In this document: piece after piece, positions 33,624 through 42,981 of the stretch
Numbering within the stretch: the stretch's first letter is position 1
Layout of the letters: every line of letters begins with the position of its first letter
Assembly (NCBI GenBank): GCA_020161775.1
Contig: JAIUOW010000004.1
Coordinates: 219,081 to 283,080, forward strand
Direction of reading: 5' to 3'
Origin: Pseudomonadota bacterium
GTDB lineage: Bacteria; Pseudomonadota; Gammaproteobacteria; Burkholderiales; Burkholderiaceae_C
DNA: 64,000 nt
Made by a program: the position numbers and the translations under genes
Notes under the pieces: generated by a model
Seen by the model: the letters and a program-made list of their open reading frames with translations, nothing else
The model's database searches: none
What the model was told of the DNA's origin: nothing

Positions 33624-34004
33624 TCAGCGCTTCCTTGCAGTGACCTCGATTTCAATGCGCATGCGCGGGTCGGCCAGGCCTGCTGAAATCATCATGGCCG
33701 CAGGCCGGATCTCGCCAAAGTATTTGCGCAGCACCGGCCAGCACTGGGGGAATTCATCCCCCCTGGGCAGCACATAGGTCACACGCACCACGTCCTTCAG
33801 GCTGGCGCCGGCCTGCGCCAGGGCGGCTTCAATGTTCTTCAGGCACTGCTCGGTCTGCGCCACCACACCATCGGCAATGGTCATGGTGCTGTAGTCAAAG
33901 CCGGTCGTGCCGGACACAAACACCCAGTCGCCGTCCACCACGGCACGCGAATAGCCGATCTCCTGCTCGAAGGTGGAGCCAGAGCTGATGAGCTGTCTTG
34001 GCAT
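33624..34004 (-). CDS. RidA family protein (YjgF/YER057c/UK114)
   Basis: A 126-residue RidA-fold protein. GYSRAVVDGDWVFVSGTTGFD is the N-terminal strand pair and the C-terminal ADPRMRIEIEVTARK carries the Arg that binds the substrate carboxylate in active RidA proteins. The classic member deaminates reactive enamines/imines made by PLP enzymes; this one belongs to the wider family with an ECLKNIE-like TEQCLKNIEAAL helix. AGGAGAAAG precedes the ATG at 34004; a longer open frame to 34226 overlaps grpE in antisense and is not used. Divergent from grpE. Confidence 0.93.
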   Translation of the reverse strand: MPRQLISSGSTFEQEIGYSRAVVDGDWVFVSGTTGFDYSTMTIADGVVAQTEQCLKNIEAALAQAGASLKDVVRVTYVLPRGDEFPQCWPVLRKYFGEIRPAAMMISAGLADPRMRIEIEVTARKR

Positions 34005-34138
34005 GGGTTCTTTCTCCTCTGGTTGAACCGCTGAAGAATACAGCTGGCCCCTACAATCCCCCAGCCTCGCCACCAGCGTTTCGCGGCCATTTCCGGCCCA
34101 AAGCAGGCCAAAACACCCCGAAAACCAGAAATCCCTGC

Positions 34139-34165
34139 CTTGAAAAGGGATTCTGAGCCCCAAGC
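34139..34165 (+). promoter_or_regulatory. Sigma-32 (heat-shock) promoter candidate for grpE
   Basis: CTTGAAA (34139-34145), a perfect sigma-32 -35 element, is followed after 12 bp by CCCCAAGC (34158-34165), which resembles the CCCCATNT -10. The spacer is at the short end of the usual range. It sits 36 bp before the grpE start, where a heat-shock promoter is expected. Confidence 0.6.
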
Positions 34166-34201
34166 TGCCCAGCAGCGTTACCAGAAAACAGTTATCCGAG
34201 C

Positions 34202-34789
34202 ATGAGCGATCAACCCCAAACCCCACCCAACCAGCCGTCGTCCGGCCCCTCCGGCCCCGTTGGCGCCGCCGCCCCCATGAGCCCCGAGGAACGGGAAGCC
34301 GCCCAGGCCGCCAACGAGGCTGACGCCCTGAGCGCGGCCCGGGCCGAGCTGGCCATGCTGCAGGCCAAGAGCGCCGACCTGGCCGACCAGTTCCTGCGCG
34401 CCAAGGCCGAGGCCGAGAACGCCCGCCGCCGCGCCGAGGAAGAAATCTCCAAGGCCCGCAAGTTCGCGGTGGAGTCCTTTGCCGACAGCCTGCTGCCCGT
34501 GTGCGACAGCCTGGAAGCCGGCCTGGCCGTCAAGGAGGCCACCGCCGGGCAACTGCGCGAAGGCTCCGAAGCCACGCTGCGCCAGCTCAAGAGCGCGCTG
34601 GAACGCAACAAGGTGCTGGAGATCAACCCGGCCCCCGGCGCGAAGTTCGACCCGCACCAGCACCAGGCCATCAGCATGGTGCCTGCCGAGCAGGAAGCCA
34701 ACACCGTCGTGACCGTGCTGCAAAAGGGCTACCTGATCGCCGATCGCGTGCTGCGCCCGGCCCTGGTCACGGTCGCCGCACCTAAATAA
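34202..34789 (+). CDS. grpE: Nucleotide exchange factor GrpE
   Basis: A 195-residue GrpE. It is the exchange factor that releases ADP from DnaK. Residues about 40-95 form the long coiled-coil helix ([42 protein letters not shown]), and the C-terminal beta-wing is marked by [10 protein letters not shown] and [20 protein letters not shown]. The first 35 residues are Pro/Gln-rich and disordered. First gene of grpE-dnaK-dnaJ with a heat-shock-type promoter upstream. Confidence 0.97.
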   Translation: MSDQPQTPPNQPSSGPSGPVGAAAPMSPEEREAAQAANEADALSAARAELAMLQAKSADLADQFLRAKAEAENARRRAEEEISKARKFAVESFADSLLPVCDSLEAGLAVKEATAGQLREGSEATLRQLKSALERNKVLEINPAPGAKFDPHQHQAISMVPAEQEANTVVTVLQKGYLIADRVLRPALVTVAAPK

Positions 34790-34861
34790 AACTCTTGAAC
34801 CCGGGCGACTTATCCACAAGTAACCCACATCTGAATTTCATCTGCATCTGGAGAACACAAC

Positions 34862-36800
<1,939 letters not shown>

Positions 36801-36802
<2 letters not shown>

Positions 36803-36818
36803 GCCCTTGCAGGGGCTT
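36801..36818 (+). terminator. Small hairpin at the dnaK stop
   Basis: AAGCCC-TTGCAG-GGGCTT is a perfect 6-bp stem beginning on the dnaK stop codon, followed 11 bases later by the larger terminator hairpin. On its own it is too weak to terminate but may form tandem structures. Confidence 0.35.
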
Positions 36819-36829
36819 TGACAGGCTCG

Positions 36830-36870
36830 GCCCGAACGGAGAAACCTTCGTTCGGGCTTTTCAGTTTTTT
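36830..36870 (+). terminator. Intrinsic terminator between dnaK and dnaJ
   Basis: GCCCGAACG (36830-36838) pairs perfectly with CGTTCGGGC (36849-36857), giving a 9-bp stem with a 10-base loop, followed by TTTTCAGTTTTTT. It lies only 13 bp before the dnaJ start codon, so it probably attenuates rather than separates the two genes. Confidence 0.8.
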
Positions 36871-36883
36871 CCTGGTTGAGAAC

Positions 36884-38029
36884 ATGGCCACCAAAAGAGA
36901 CTTTTACGAAATCCTGGGCGTCCCCAAGAACGCCTCGGAAGAAGAGATCAAGAAGGCTTATCGCAAGCTCGCGATGAAGCACCACCCTGACCGCAACCAG
37001 GGTGATGCCGCCAAGGAGGCCGAGGTCAAGTTCAAGGAGGCCAAGGAGGCCTACGAGATGCTGTCCGACGCCGAAAAGCGCGCGGCTTACGACCAGTTCG
37101 GCCACGCAGGCGTGGACCCGAACATGCGCGGCCCCGGCGGGCCGGGCGCTGAAGGCTTTGGCGGCTTTGCCGAGGCGTTTGGCGACATCTTTGGCGATGT
37201 CTTTGGCGGCGGGCGCGGCCGCGGCCAGGGCGGGCGTCAGGTGTACCGCGGCAGCGACCTGAGCTATGCCATGGAAGTCACGCTGGAAGAAGCGGCCGGC
37301 GGCAAGGAAGCGCAGATCCGCATCCCCAGCTGGGATTCATGCGACACCTGCCACGGCAGCGGCGCCAAGCCGGGCACGCAGGCCAAAACCTGCTCCACCT
37401 GCAACGGCCAGGGCGTGGTGCAGATGCGCCAGGGCTTCTTCAGCGTGCAGCAGACCTGCCCGCACTGCCGCGGCACGGGCAAGATCATCCCCGAGCCCTG
37501 CACCACCTGCCACGGCCAGGGCAAGATCAAGAAGCAGAAGACGCTGGAAGTGAAGATCCCCGCGGGCATCGACGACGGCATGCGCATCCGCAGCGCCGGC
37601 AATGGCGAGCCGGGCACCAACGGCGGGCCGCCGGGCGACCTGTACATCGAGATCCGCCTGAAGAAGCACGACATCTTCGAGCGAGACGGCGACGACCTGC
37701 ATTGCTCGGTGCCGATCAGCTTCACCACGGCGGCGCTGGGCGGCGAGATCGAGGTGCCCACGCTGGCGGGCAAGGCCGCGATCGACATCCCCGAAGGCAC
37801 GCAGGCCGGCAAGCAGTTCCGCCTGCGCGGCAAGGGTATCAAGGGCGTGCGCTCCAGCTACCCGGGCGACCTGTACTGCCACATCTCGGTGGAAACGCCG
37901 GTCAAGCTGACCGAGCACCAGCGCAAGCTGCTCAAGGAGCTGGACGATTCGTTGCGCAAGGGCGGTGCCAAGCATTCGCCCGACGGGCAAAGCTGGACGG
38001 ACAAGCTCAAGGGTTTCTTCAACACCTGA
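36884..38029 (+). CDS. dnaJ: Molecular chaperone DnaJ
   Basis: A 381-residue type I Hsp40. The J domain (residues 1-70) has the HPD motif in KHHPDRNQ, followed by a Gly/Phe-rich stretch. Four zinc-binding CxxCxGxG repeats follow ([32 protein letters not shown]), then the two C-terminal beta-sandwich domains. It delivers unfolded protein to DnaK and stimulates its ATPase. The start at 36884 gives the conserved [12 protein letters not shown]; an upstream frame reads through the terminator and was rejected. Confidence 0.98.
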   Translation: MATKRDFYEILGVPKNASEEEIKKAYRKLAMKHHPDRNQGDAAKEAEVKFKEAKEAYEMLSDAEKRAAYDQFGHAGVDPNMRGPGGPGAEGFGGFAEAFGDIFGDVFGGGRGRGQGGRQVYRGSDLSYAMEVTLEEAAGGKEAQIRIPSWDSCDTCHGSGAKPGTQAKTCSTCNGQGVVQMRQGFFSVQQTCPHCRGTGKIIPEPCTTCHGQGKIKKQKTLEVKIPAGIDDGMRIRSAGNGEPGTNGGPPGDLYIEIRLKKHDIFERDGDDLHCSVPISFTTAALGGEIEVPTLAGKAAIDIPEGTQAGKQFRLRGKGIKGVRSSYPGDLYCHISVETPVKLTEHQRKLLKELDDSLRKGGAKHSPDGQSWTDKLKGFFNT

Positions 38030-38098
38030 GCGGCGCGCGGGTAACCGCTGGTAAACCAACGGCGGCGCCCGCACCAAACCGGCGCAAAATGCAGCGCC

Positions 38099-38596
38099 AT
38101 GCGCCTGAAACTCTTTCGCTCCACGGGCTATGCGTCGGTCTTCGGCCCGGGCGAGACCCGCATGGCCACCCACCCGGGCTGGGTGATGCTGGCCACCAGC
38201 CTGTGGCTCGCACTGGCGTGCAATGCCCCCTTGGGCCTGGCGCTGATGCAGCGCGCCCACCCCATGGACGCGCTTGCGTTTGGCCTGCTGGCCGGTGGGC
38301 TTGCCGCAGTGCTGCTGGGCCTGCTGGCCTGGGGCAACGGCCTCAAGCTGATTGTGCTGTTGCTGCTGGTCGCGGGTGCCTGGGCGGCCACCTGGGCCTG
38401 GCTGCGCGGCCCCGCGCTGCCCTGGCAGCTGGCCGTCACGGTGCCCGTGCTGGCGCTGCTGCCCTGGGCCTGGCTGCGCAGCGTGACCGTCAAGCGCCTG
38501 TCGGGCGCGCGCCAGCTGCGCGTGCATCTGGTGGCGCTGCTGCTGGGCACGGGCGCCTGCGCGGGCGCATGGTGGCTGGTGTCGCCCGGCACCTGA
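38099..38596 (+). CDS. Hypothetical membrane protein, possible remnant of an EptA-like N-terminal domain
   Basis: A 165-residue integral membrane protein with four probable transmembrane helices (around residues 25-45, 58-78, 82-100 and 140-160). The opening LKLFRSTGYASVF...GETRMATHPGW and the following helix recall the N-terminal membrane domain of phosphoethanolamine transferases (about 540 residues), but the catalytic sulfatase-like domain is absent. It may be a domain that became a separate gene, or an unrelated small membrane protein; the resemblance is from memory and weak. It lies between dnaJ and a two-component system. Confidence 0.75.
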   Translation: MRLKLFRSTGYASVFGPGETRMATHPGWVMLATSLWLALACNAPLGLALMQRAHPMDALAFGLLAGGLAAVLLGLLAWGNGLKLIVLLLLVAGAWAATWAWLRGPALPWQLAVTVPVLALLPWAWLRSVTVKRLSGARQLRVHLVALLLGTGACAGAWWLVSPGT

Positions 38597-38621
38597 TCGC
38601 GGGCGGCCGCCGCACGGGCCG

Positions 38622-38637
38622 TCACATGTTCATGTGA
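38622..38637. promoter_or_regulatory. 16-bp palindrome upstream of the response-regulator gene
   Basis: TCACATG-TT-CATGTGA is an interrupted perfect palindrome with 7-bp arms, 37 bp before the response-regulator start. Its compactness and position fit a dimeric repressor or activator site, perhaps for the response regulator itself; it could also fold as a tight hairpin. Confidence 0.5.
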
Positions 38638-38640
38638 AGG

Positions 38641-38660
38641 CCCTGCCCCGGCGGGCAGGG
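38641..38660. terminator. GC-rich hairpin between the membrane protein and response-regulator genes
   Basis: CCCTGCC-CCGGCG-GGCAGGG is a perfect 7-bp stem followed only by GTTATG, so a U-run is lacking. It may be a weak terminator for the upstream gene or a leader hairpin near the response-regulator ribosome site. Confidence 0.3.
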
Positions 38661-38674
38661 TTATGCTCGCCGCC

Positions 38675-39388
38675 ATGCTGTCCGAACGTCAGGAGCCGGG
38701 TCTGTCCATCGCCGTGGTGGAGGACGACGCGCCGCTTCGCGAAACCCTGTGCGCTGCCATCAATGCGCAGCCGGGCATGCAGGTCACGGCGGCCTGGGGC
38801 ACCCTGGCGGAGGCGCTCGCCTGGCTGGCGGGCCATCCGGTGGACGTGCTGCTGACTGACCTGGGCCTGCCGGACGGCTCGGGCATCGACCTGATCCGTG
38901 CCTGCGCCGCCACGCACCCGCGTTGCGACATCATGGTGATCACCATGTTTGGCGACGAGAAAAACGTGCTGGCCTCCATCGAGGCGGGCGCCGTGGGCTA
39001 CATCCTCAAGGACGCCGACCAGCTGGACGTTGCCCGCTTCATTGCCGAACTGCGCCAGGGCGGCTCGCCCATGAGCCCGCTGGTGGCCCGCAAGCTGCTG
39101 CTGCGGGCCCAGCCCGCGCCGACGGTGCAGGCCAGCGCCGCGCACACCCCCGCAGCCGCCGAAGCCATCCGGCTCACGCCACGCGAGCAGGAGGCGCTGG
39201 ACCTGATCGCGCGCGGCTACACCTACGGCGAGATCGCGTCGCTGCTGGCCGTGTCGGTCAACACGGTGCAAACGCACATCAAGAACACCTATGCCAAGCT
39301 GTCGGTGCACAGCCGCAGCGAGGCCGTGTTCGAGGCCCAGAAGATGGGCCTGCTGCAAGGCGGTTTGCTGAAGCCGGACGCCGTGTGA
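38675..39388 (+). CDS. Two-component response regulator, NarL/FixJ family
   Basis: A 237-residue regulator. The receiver domain has the phosphorylated Asp in LLTDLGLPDGSG, the Thr in VITMFGDEKN and the Lys in ILKDAD. After a Pro/Ala linker comes a LuxR-type helix-turn-helix (LTPREQEALDLIARGYTYGEIASLLAVSVNTVQTHIKNTYAKL). An earlier in-frame ATG at 38663 would add four residues. Its stop overlaps the kinase start by 4 bases (GTGA), so it is paired with the sensor kinase downstream. The target genes are unknown. Confidence 0.94.
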   Translation: MLSERQEPGLSIAVVEDDAPLRETLCAAINAQPGMQVTAAWGTLAEALAWLAGHPVDVLLTDLGLPDGSGIDLIRACAATHPRCDIMVITMFGDEKNVLASIEAGAVGYILKDADQLDVARFIAELRQGGSPMSPLVARKLLLRAQPAPTVQASAAHTPAAAEAIRLTPREQEALDLIARGYTYGEIASLLAVSVNTVQTHIKNTYAKLSVHSRSEAVFEAQKMGLLQGGLLKPDAV

Positions 39389-41220
39389 CCGTGGCCCGGC
39401 TGTACCGGCTGCTCGTGCTTGCCGTGCTGGCGGCCCTGGCCGGGATGGCCGGTCCTGCGCGCGCTGCCGTCGTGCAACTGGACAGGGCCAACGTCATCGC
39501 AACCGTCGCCGGCACACAGCAGCCGGCCACCAGCACCCGGCTGCCCTACCACTGGGACAAGCTGCACGGCGCCGCCGGTGGCCAGGCGCGGTTTCGCCTG
39601 ACCGTGCCCGTGCAGGACACCTCGGTACCGCTGGGCCTGTACATCCCGCGCCTGGGCAACACCTATGCCATTCGCGTCAACGGCGACCTGTTCGCCAGCT
39701 TTGGCACGCTGCCGGCCAACCGGTATGACGACGCGGCCACCGAGCCGCGCTACTTTGCCGTGCCGCCGCGCATGCTGGCGCCGCTCACGGTGATCGAGAT
39801 CGACATTGGCGCCACCGGCGGGCGCCAGGGCGGGCTGTCTGCTGTCACCGCCGGGCCGGCGCACGAGGTTGAACCGATCTACCAGGCCAATCACTTCTGG
39901 CAGATCACGGGCGCGCGCGTGGTGGTGATCGTGAGCACGGTGCTGGGCCTGCTGGCCCTGCTGCTGTGGGCCCGCCAGCGCGACCCGGCCTACCTGGCCT
40001 ATGGCCTGGGCGAGCTGCTGTGGGGCGTGCAGACCCTGCGCGTGCTCGTCGAGCACGCGCCGCTGCCATGGCCCTGGTGGGGCGTGATCCCGCTGGCCGC
40101 GTTCAATGCCGCGCCGCCGCTGCTGTGCCGGTTTGCGCTGATCATCATGGGCGCCGACAAGGGCCGCGTGGCCCGCATGGCCAATGCGCTGATCCTTGCG
40201 GCGGTGCCGGCGGCGCTGTTGACCATGCTGGGCGGCATGCTGTGGATCCCCCCGCTGTTCCAGGGCCTGATCACGCTCACCAGCGCGCTGATGGCCTGGG
40301 TGGTGATCTCTGCCGCCATGCGCAGCAACGTCCATGAAAAGCGCATCCTGGGCGTGGCCGTGGCCCTGATCGTGGCCTGCGCGGTGCGCGACGTGCTGGT
40401 GCTGCGCCTGTCAGCCAACAACTACGACGTGGTGCCGTGGATCCGTTTTGCCTGGGTGGGTTTCGGCGTGTCACTGGCCTGGATCATTGCCGAGCGGCTG
40501 CGCAAGGAAAGCGCCGCCGCGCGCGCGGCCAATGACAACCTGAGCGAGCAGCTGCGCGCGCGTGACGCCGAACTGGGCGCCGCCTTTGAGCGCCAGCGCG
40601 CCGAGGAAAAGCTGCTCGGCGCCGCCGAAGAGCGCCAGCGCCTGATGCGCGACCTGCACGACGGCCTGGGCAGCCAGCTGGTGGGCGCGCTGCGCGTGGC
40701 CCAGCAGCCCACGGCGTCGCGCGACGACATCACGCGCCAGCTGCGCGGCGCGGTGGACCAGCTGAAGATCACGGTAGACGCCATGCAGGAAACAGATGGC
40801 GACATCGCGTCCGTGCTGGGCGCCACACGCTACCGCCTGGCGCCGCGGTTGCAGGCTGCGGGCATTCACCTGCACTGGAATGTGGGCCGCCTGCCCGTGC
40901 TGCCGGGCTGGGGGGTACGCCAGTCCTACCAGCTGCAGATGATCCTGTTCGAGGCCTTCACCAACATGGTGGTGCACTCCGGCGCGAGCTCGGCGCGCCT
41001 GTCGGCCCAGCAGGTGAACCAGGACGGCACCCCCACGATAGAGATCACCATCACCGACGACGGCCGGGGCTTTGACGCTGCCACCGCAAACGGCGGCAAG
41101 GGCCTGGCCAACATGCGCCAGCGGGCCGCATCGCTGGGCAGCACGCTGCAGGTCACGTCGCAACCCGGTGACACGCGCATTCGCATCAGCATCCCGTTTG
41201 ATGCCCGGCCCGCCGCCTGA
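39385..41220 (+). CDS. Sensor histidine kinase (HisKA_3/NarX type with seven-helix membrane sensor)
   Basis: A 611-residue kinase starting at GTG 39385. A signal peptide (to about residue 28) is followed by a periplasmic beta domain of about 140 residues. A block of roughly seven transmembrane helices (residues about 175-370) comes next, an arrangement resembling the 7TMR-DISM sensors, then a coiled coil. LMRDLHDGLGSQL carries the phosphorylated His near residue 425, and NGGKGLANMRQRAASLG is the HATPase G box. It phosphorylates the NarL-type regulator encoded just before it. The signal sensed is not evident. Confidence 0.93.
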   Translation: MTVARLYRLLVLAVLAALAGMAGPARAAVVQLDRANVIATVAGTQQPATSTRLPYHWDKLHGAAGGQARFRLTVPVQDTSVPLGLYIPRLGNTYAIRVNGDLFASFGTLPANRYDDAATEPRYFAVPPRMLAPLTVIEIDIGATGGRQGGLSAVTAGPAHEVEPIYQANHFWQITGARVVVIVSTVLGLLALLLWARQRDPAYLAYGLGELLWGVQTLRVLVEHAPLPWPWWGVIPLAAFNAAPPLLCRFALIIMGADKGRVARMANALILAAVPAALLTMLGGMLWIPPLFQGLITLTSALMAWVVISAAMRSNVHEKRILGVAVALIVACAVRDVLVLRLSANNYDVVPWIRFAWVGFGVSLAWIIAERLRKESAAARAANDNLSEQLRARDAELGAAFERQRAEEKLLGAAEERQRLMRDLHDGLGSQLVGALRVAQQPTASRDDITRQLRGAVDQLKITVDAMQETDGDIASVLGATRYRLAPRLQAAGIHLHWNVGRLPVLPGWGVRQSYQLQMILFEAFTNMVVHSGASSARLSAQQVNQDGTPTIEITITDDGRGFDAATANGGKGLANMRQRAASLGSTLQVTSQPGDTRIRISIPFDARPAA

Positions 41221-41231
41221 CGGCGCCGCCT

Positions 41232-42320
41232 TCAGAACAGTGCCTGCTGGCCCGCTGGTGAAGGACGCCTGAACGCCGTGGTGTCCAGGCTGAAGCGCTC
41301 GCGGTTGAAGCCCAGCCGCGCACAGGCCTTCTGGAAGCGCTGGGCTATCAGCTGGGCCCACAGGCCCTGGCCCTTCATGCGGGTGGAAAAGTCCGCGTCA
41401 TAGTCCTTGCCGCCACGCATGTCGTGGATGCGCGCCATCACGCGGTCCGCGCGCTGCGGGTAGTGCACGGCCAGCCATTCGCGGAACAGCGGCGCCACTT
41501 CCCAGGGCAGGCGCAGCACGGTGTAGAACGCCGTGCGCGCCCCGGCGTCCCACGCGGCCTCCAGCACCTGCTCCATGTCGTCGTTGATGAACGGTATCTG
41601 GGGCGCCACGCTCACGCCCACGGGCACGCCCTGCTCGGCCAGCGCGCGGATGGCGCGCAGGCGCCGGTGCGGCGCGGCCGCGCGCGGCTCCAGCGTGCGG
41701 GCCAGGGCCGCGTCCAGCGTGGTGATGGTGATGTACACCGCGGCCAGCCGTCGCTGCGCCATGGGCGCCAGCAGGTCCATGTCACGCTCCACGCCGCTGG
41801 ACTTGGTGACCAGGCCCAGCGGGTGGCTGGTTTCGTTGAACAGCTCGATGACCGAGCGCGTGAGCTTGAGTTCGCGTTCGATGGGCTGGTAGCAGTCGGT
41901 CACCGTGCCCACGGCCAGTGCGGTGGGCACATACGACGGGCGTGACAGCTCGGCGCGCAGCACGCTGGCGATGTTGCGCTTGGCGATCAGCCTCGTTTCA
42001 AAGTCCAGCCCCGGCGACAGGCCCAGGTAGCTGTGCGTGGGCCGCGCGTAGCAGTAGATGCAGCCATGCTCGCAGCCCCGGTAGGGATTGATCGAATGCT
42101 CGAAATAGATGTCGGGTGAGTCGTTGCGGCTGATGATGCTGCGCGCATCCTCGAACGTGACCTGTGTGCGCGGTGGCGCCGCTGCGCCGCCTGGCTGTGC
42201 GTCCACCGTGCCCCAGCCATCGTCAAACGCATCACGGGCGTCGCGCTCGAAGCGGTGCGCGATGCGGCTGGCCGCGCCACGCCCCTTGATGGCTGAAGGC
42301 GGGATGAGAATACTGTTCAT
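41232..42320 (-). CDS. PA0069-family radical SAM protein (SplB/DNA-repair-photolyase-like)
   Basis: A 362-residue radical SAM enzyme. C83, C87 and C90 in GCEHGCIYCYARP form the CxxxCxxC cluster site that holds the 4Fe-4S used to cleave SAM. KGRGAASRIAHRFE near residue 12 is the family's N-terminal signature. The family belongs to the same orthologous group as spore photoproduct lyase, hence the usual annotation as DNA repair photolyase-like, but its substrate is unproven. The ATG at 42320 lies inside a 20-bp LexA-box match, and TATACT 10 bp upstream is a good -10, so the mRNA may be nearly leaderless and SOS-controlled. Confidence 0.94.
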   Translation of the reverse strand: MNSILIPPSAIKGRGAASRIAHRFERDARDAFDDGWGTVDAQPGGAAAPPRTQVTFEDARSIISRNDSPDIYFEHSINPYRGCEHGCIYCYARPTHSYLGLSPGLDFETRLIAKRNIASVLRAELSRPSYVPTALAVGTVTDCYQPIERELKLTRSVIELFNETSHPLGLVTKSSGVERDMDLLAPMAQRRLAAVYITITTLDAALARTLEPRAAAPHRRLRAIRALAEQGVPVGVSVAPQIPFINDDMEQVLEAAWDAGARTAFYTVLRLPWEVAPLFREWLAVHYPQRADRVMARIHDMRGGKDYDADFSTRMKGQGLWAQLIAQRFQKACARLGFNRERFSLDTTAFRRPSPAGQQALF

Positions 42321-42330
42321 TTAAACAGTA
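42311..42330. promoter_or_regulatory. LexA (SOS) box candidate over the start of the PA0069-family gene
   Basis: TACTGT (42311-42316), eight bases, ACAGTA (42325-42330) matches the TACTGT-N8-ACAGTA form of the LexA box on both arms; the symmetry extends to ATACTGTT/AACAGTAT. The site covers the ATG of the leftward gene and abuts its -10-like TATACT, where LexA would block initiation. Confidence 0.7.
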
Positions 42331-42349
42331 TAGACATTGCATTGTGATG

Positions 42350-42379
42350 CTGAATTTTCAGTAATTATTGAAAATTCAG
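42350..42379. promoter_or_regulatory. GbsR/MarR-type operator upstream of the regulator-cydAB unit
   Basis: CTGAATTTTCA (42350-42360) and TGAAAATTCAG (42369-42379) are perfect 11-bp inverted repeats around GTAATTAT, ending 23 bp before the regulator's start codon. This is the strongest dyad in the window and very probably the autoregulatory operator of the GbsR-type protein. Confidence 0.75.
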
Positions 42380-42402
42380 GAAATTTTGATTAGGATCAAC
42401 CC

Positions 42403-42978
42403 ATGCCGCTTGACACCACCCTCCCCCCTTTGTCCCGCCAGTTTGTTTCGCACTTTGGCGAGATGGGCAGCAAATGGGGCATCAACCGCACCGTGGGCCA
42501 GATCTATGCGCTGATCTTCATCTCGCAGCGCGCCCTGAATGCCGATGAAATTGCCGACACGCTGGAGTTCTCGCGCTCCAACGTGAGCATGGGCCTGAAG
42601 GAACTGCAGGCCTGGCGGCTCGTGAAGCTGCGCCACCAGAGCGGCGACCGGCGCGAATACTTCGAGGCACCGGGCGACGTGTGGGAGATCTTCCGCGTGC
42701 TGGCCGAGGAGCGCCGCCGCCGCGAGATCGAGCCCACGCTGTCCATGCTGCGCATGGCGCTGCTTGAATCCCCCGGCAACGACGCCGAGCGCCACGCGCA
42801 GGAGCGCATGCGCCAGATGCACGAGCTGATCGACCGGCTGATGACCTGGTTTGACGACGTGCAGAAGCTGGCGCCTGAAACAGCAATGCAGCTCATGGGC
42901 ATGGGCGCGACGGTGACCAAGGTACTGGAATTCAAGGACCGCATGACCGGGCGGTCTTCCAGAAGCAAAGAGGAATAA
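42403..42978 (+). CDS. GbsR/MarR-family transcriptional regulator
   Basis: A 191-residue GbsR-type regulator. The winged helix spans residues about 25-90 (LNADEIADTLEFSRSNVSMGLKELQAWRLVKLR and SGDRREYFEA wing), followed by a helical dimerisation region. It is the first gene of an apparent operon with cydA, only 3 bases downstream, and a perfect 30-bp operator lies just upstream, so it probably controls its own expression and that of the cytochrome bd oxidase. The signal it senses is not evident from sequence. Confidence 0.94.
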   Translation: MPLDTTLPPLSRQFVSHFGEMGSKWGINRTVGQIYALIFISQRALNADEIADTLEFSRSNVSMGLKELQAWRLVKLRHQSGDRREYFEAPGDVWEIFRVLAEERRRREIEPTLSMLRMALLESPGNDAERHAQERMRQMHELIDRLMTWFDDVQKLAPETAMQLMGMGATVTKVLEFKDRMTGRSSRSKEE

Positions 42979-42981
42979 ATC

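Noticed and set aside
34794-34821. Second sigma-32-like promoter between grpE and dnaK (CTTGAAC, then CCACAAGT after 13 bp)
   Set aside because: The -10 half is a poor match to CCCCATNT; not strong enough to list as a feature.
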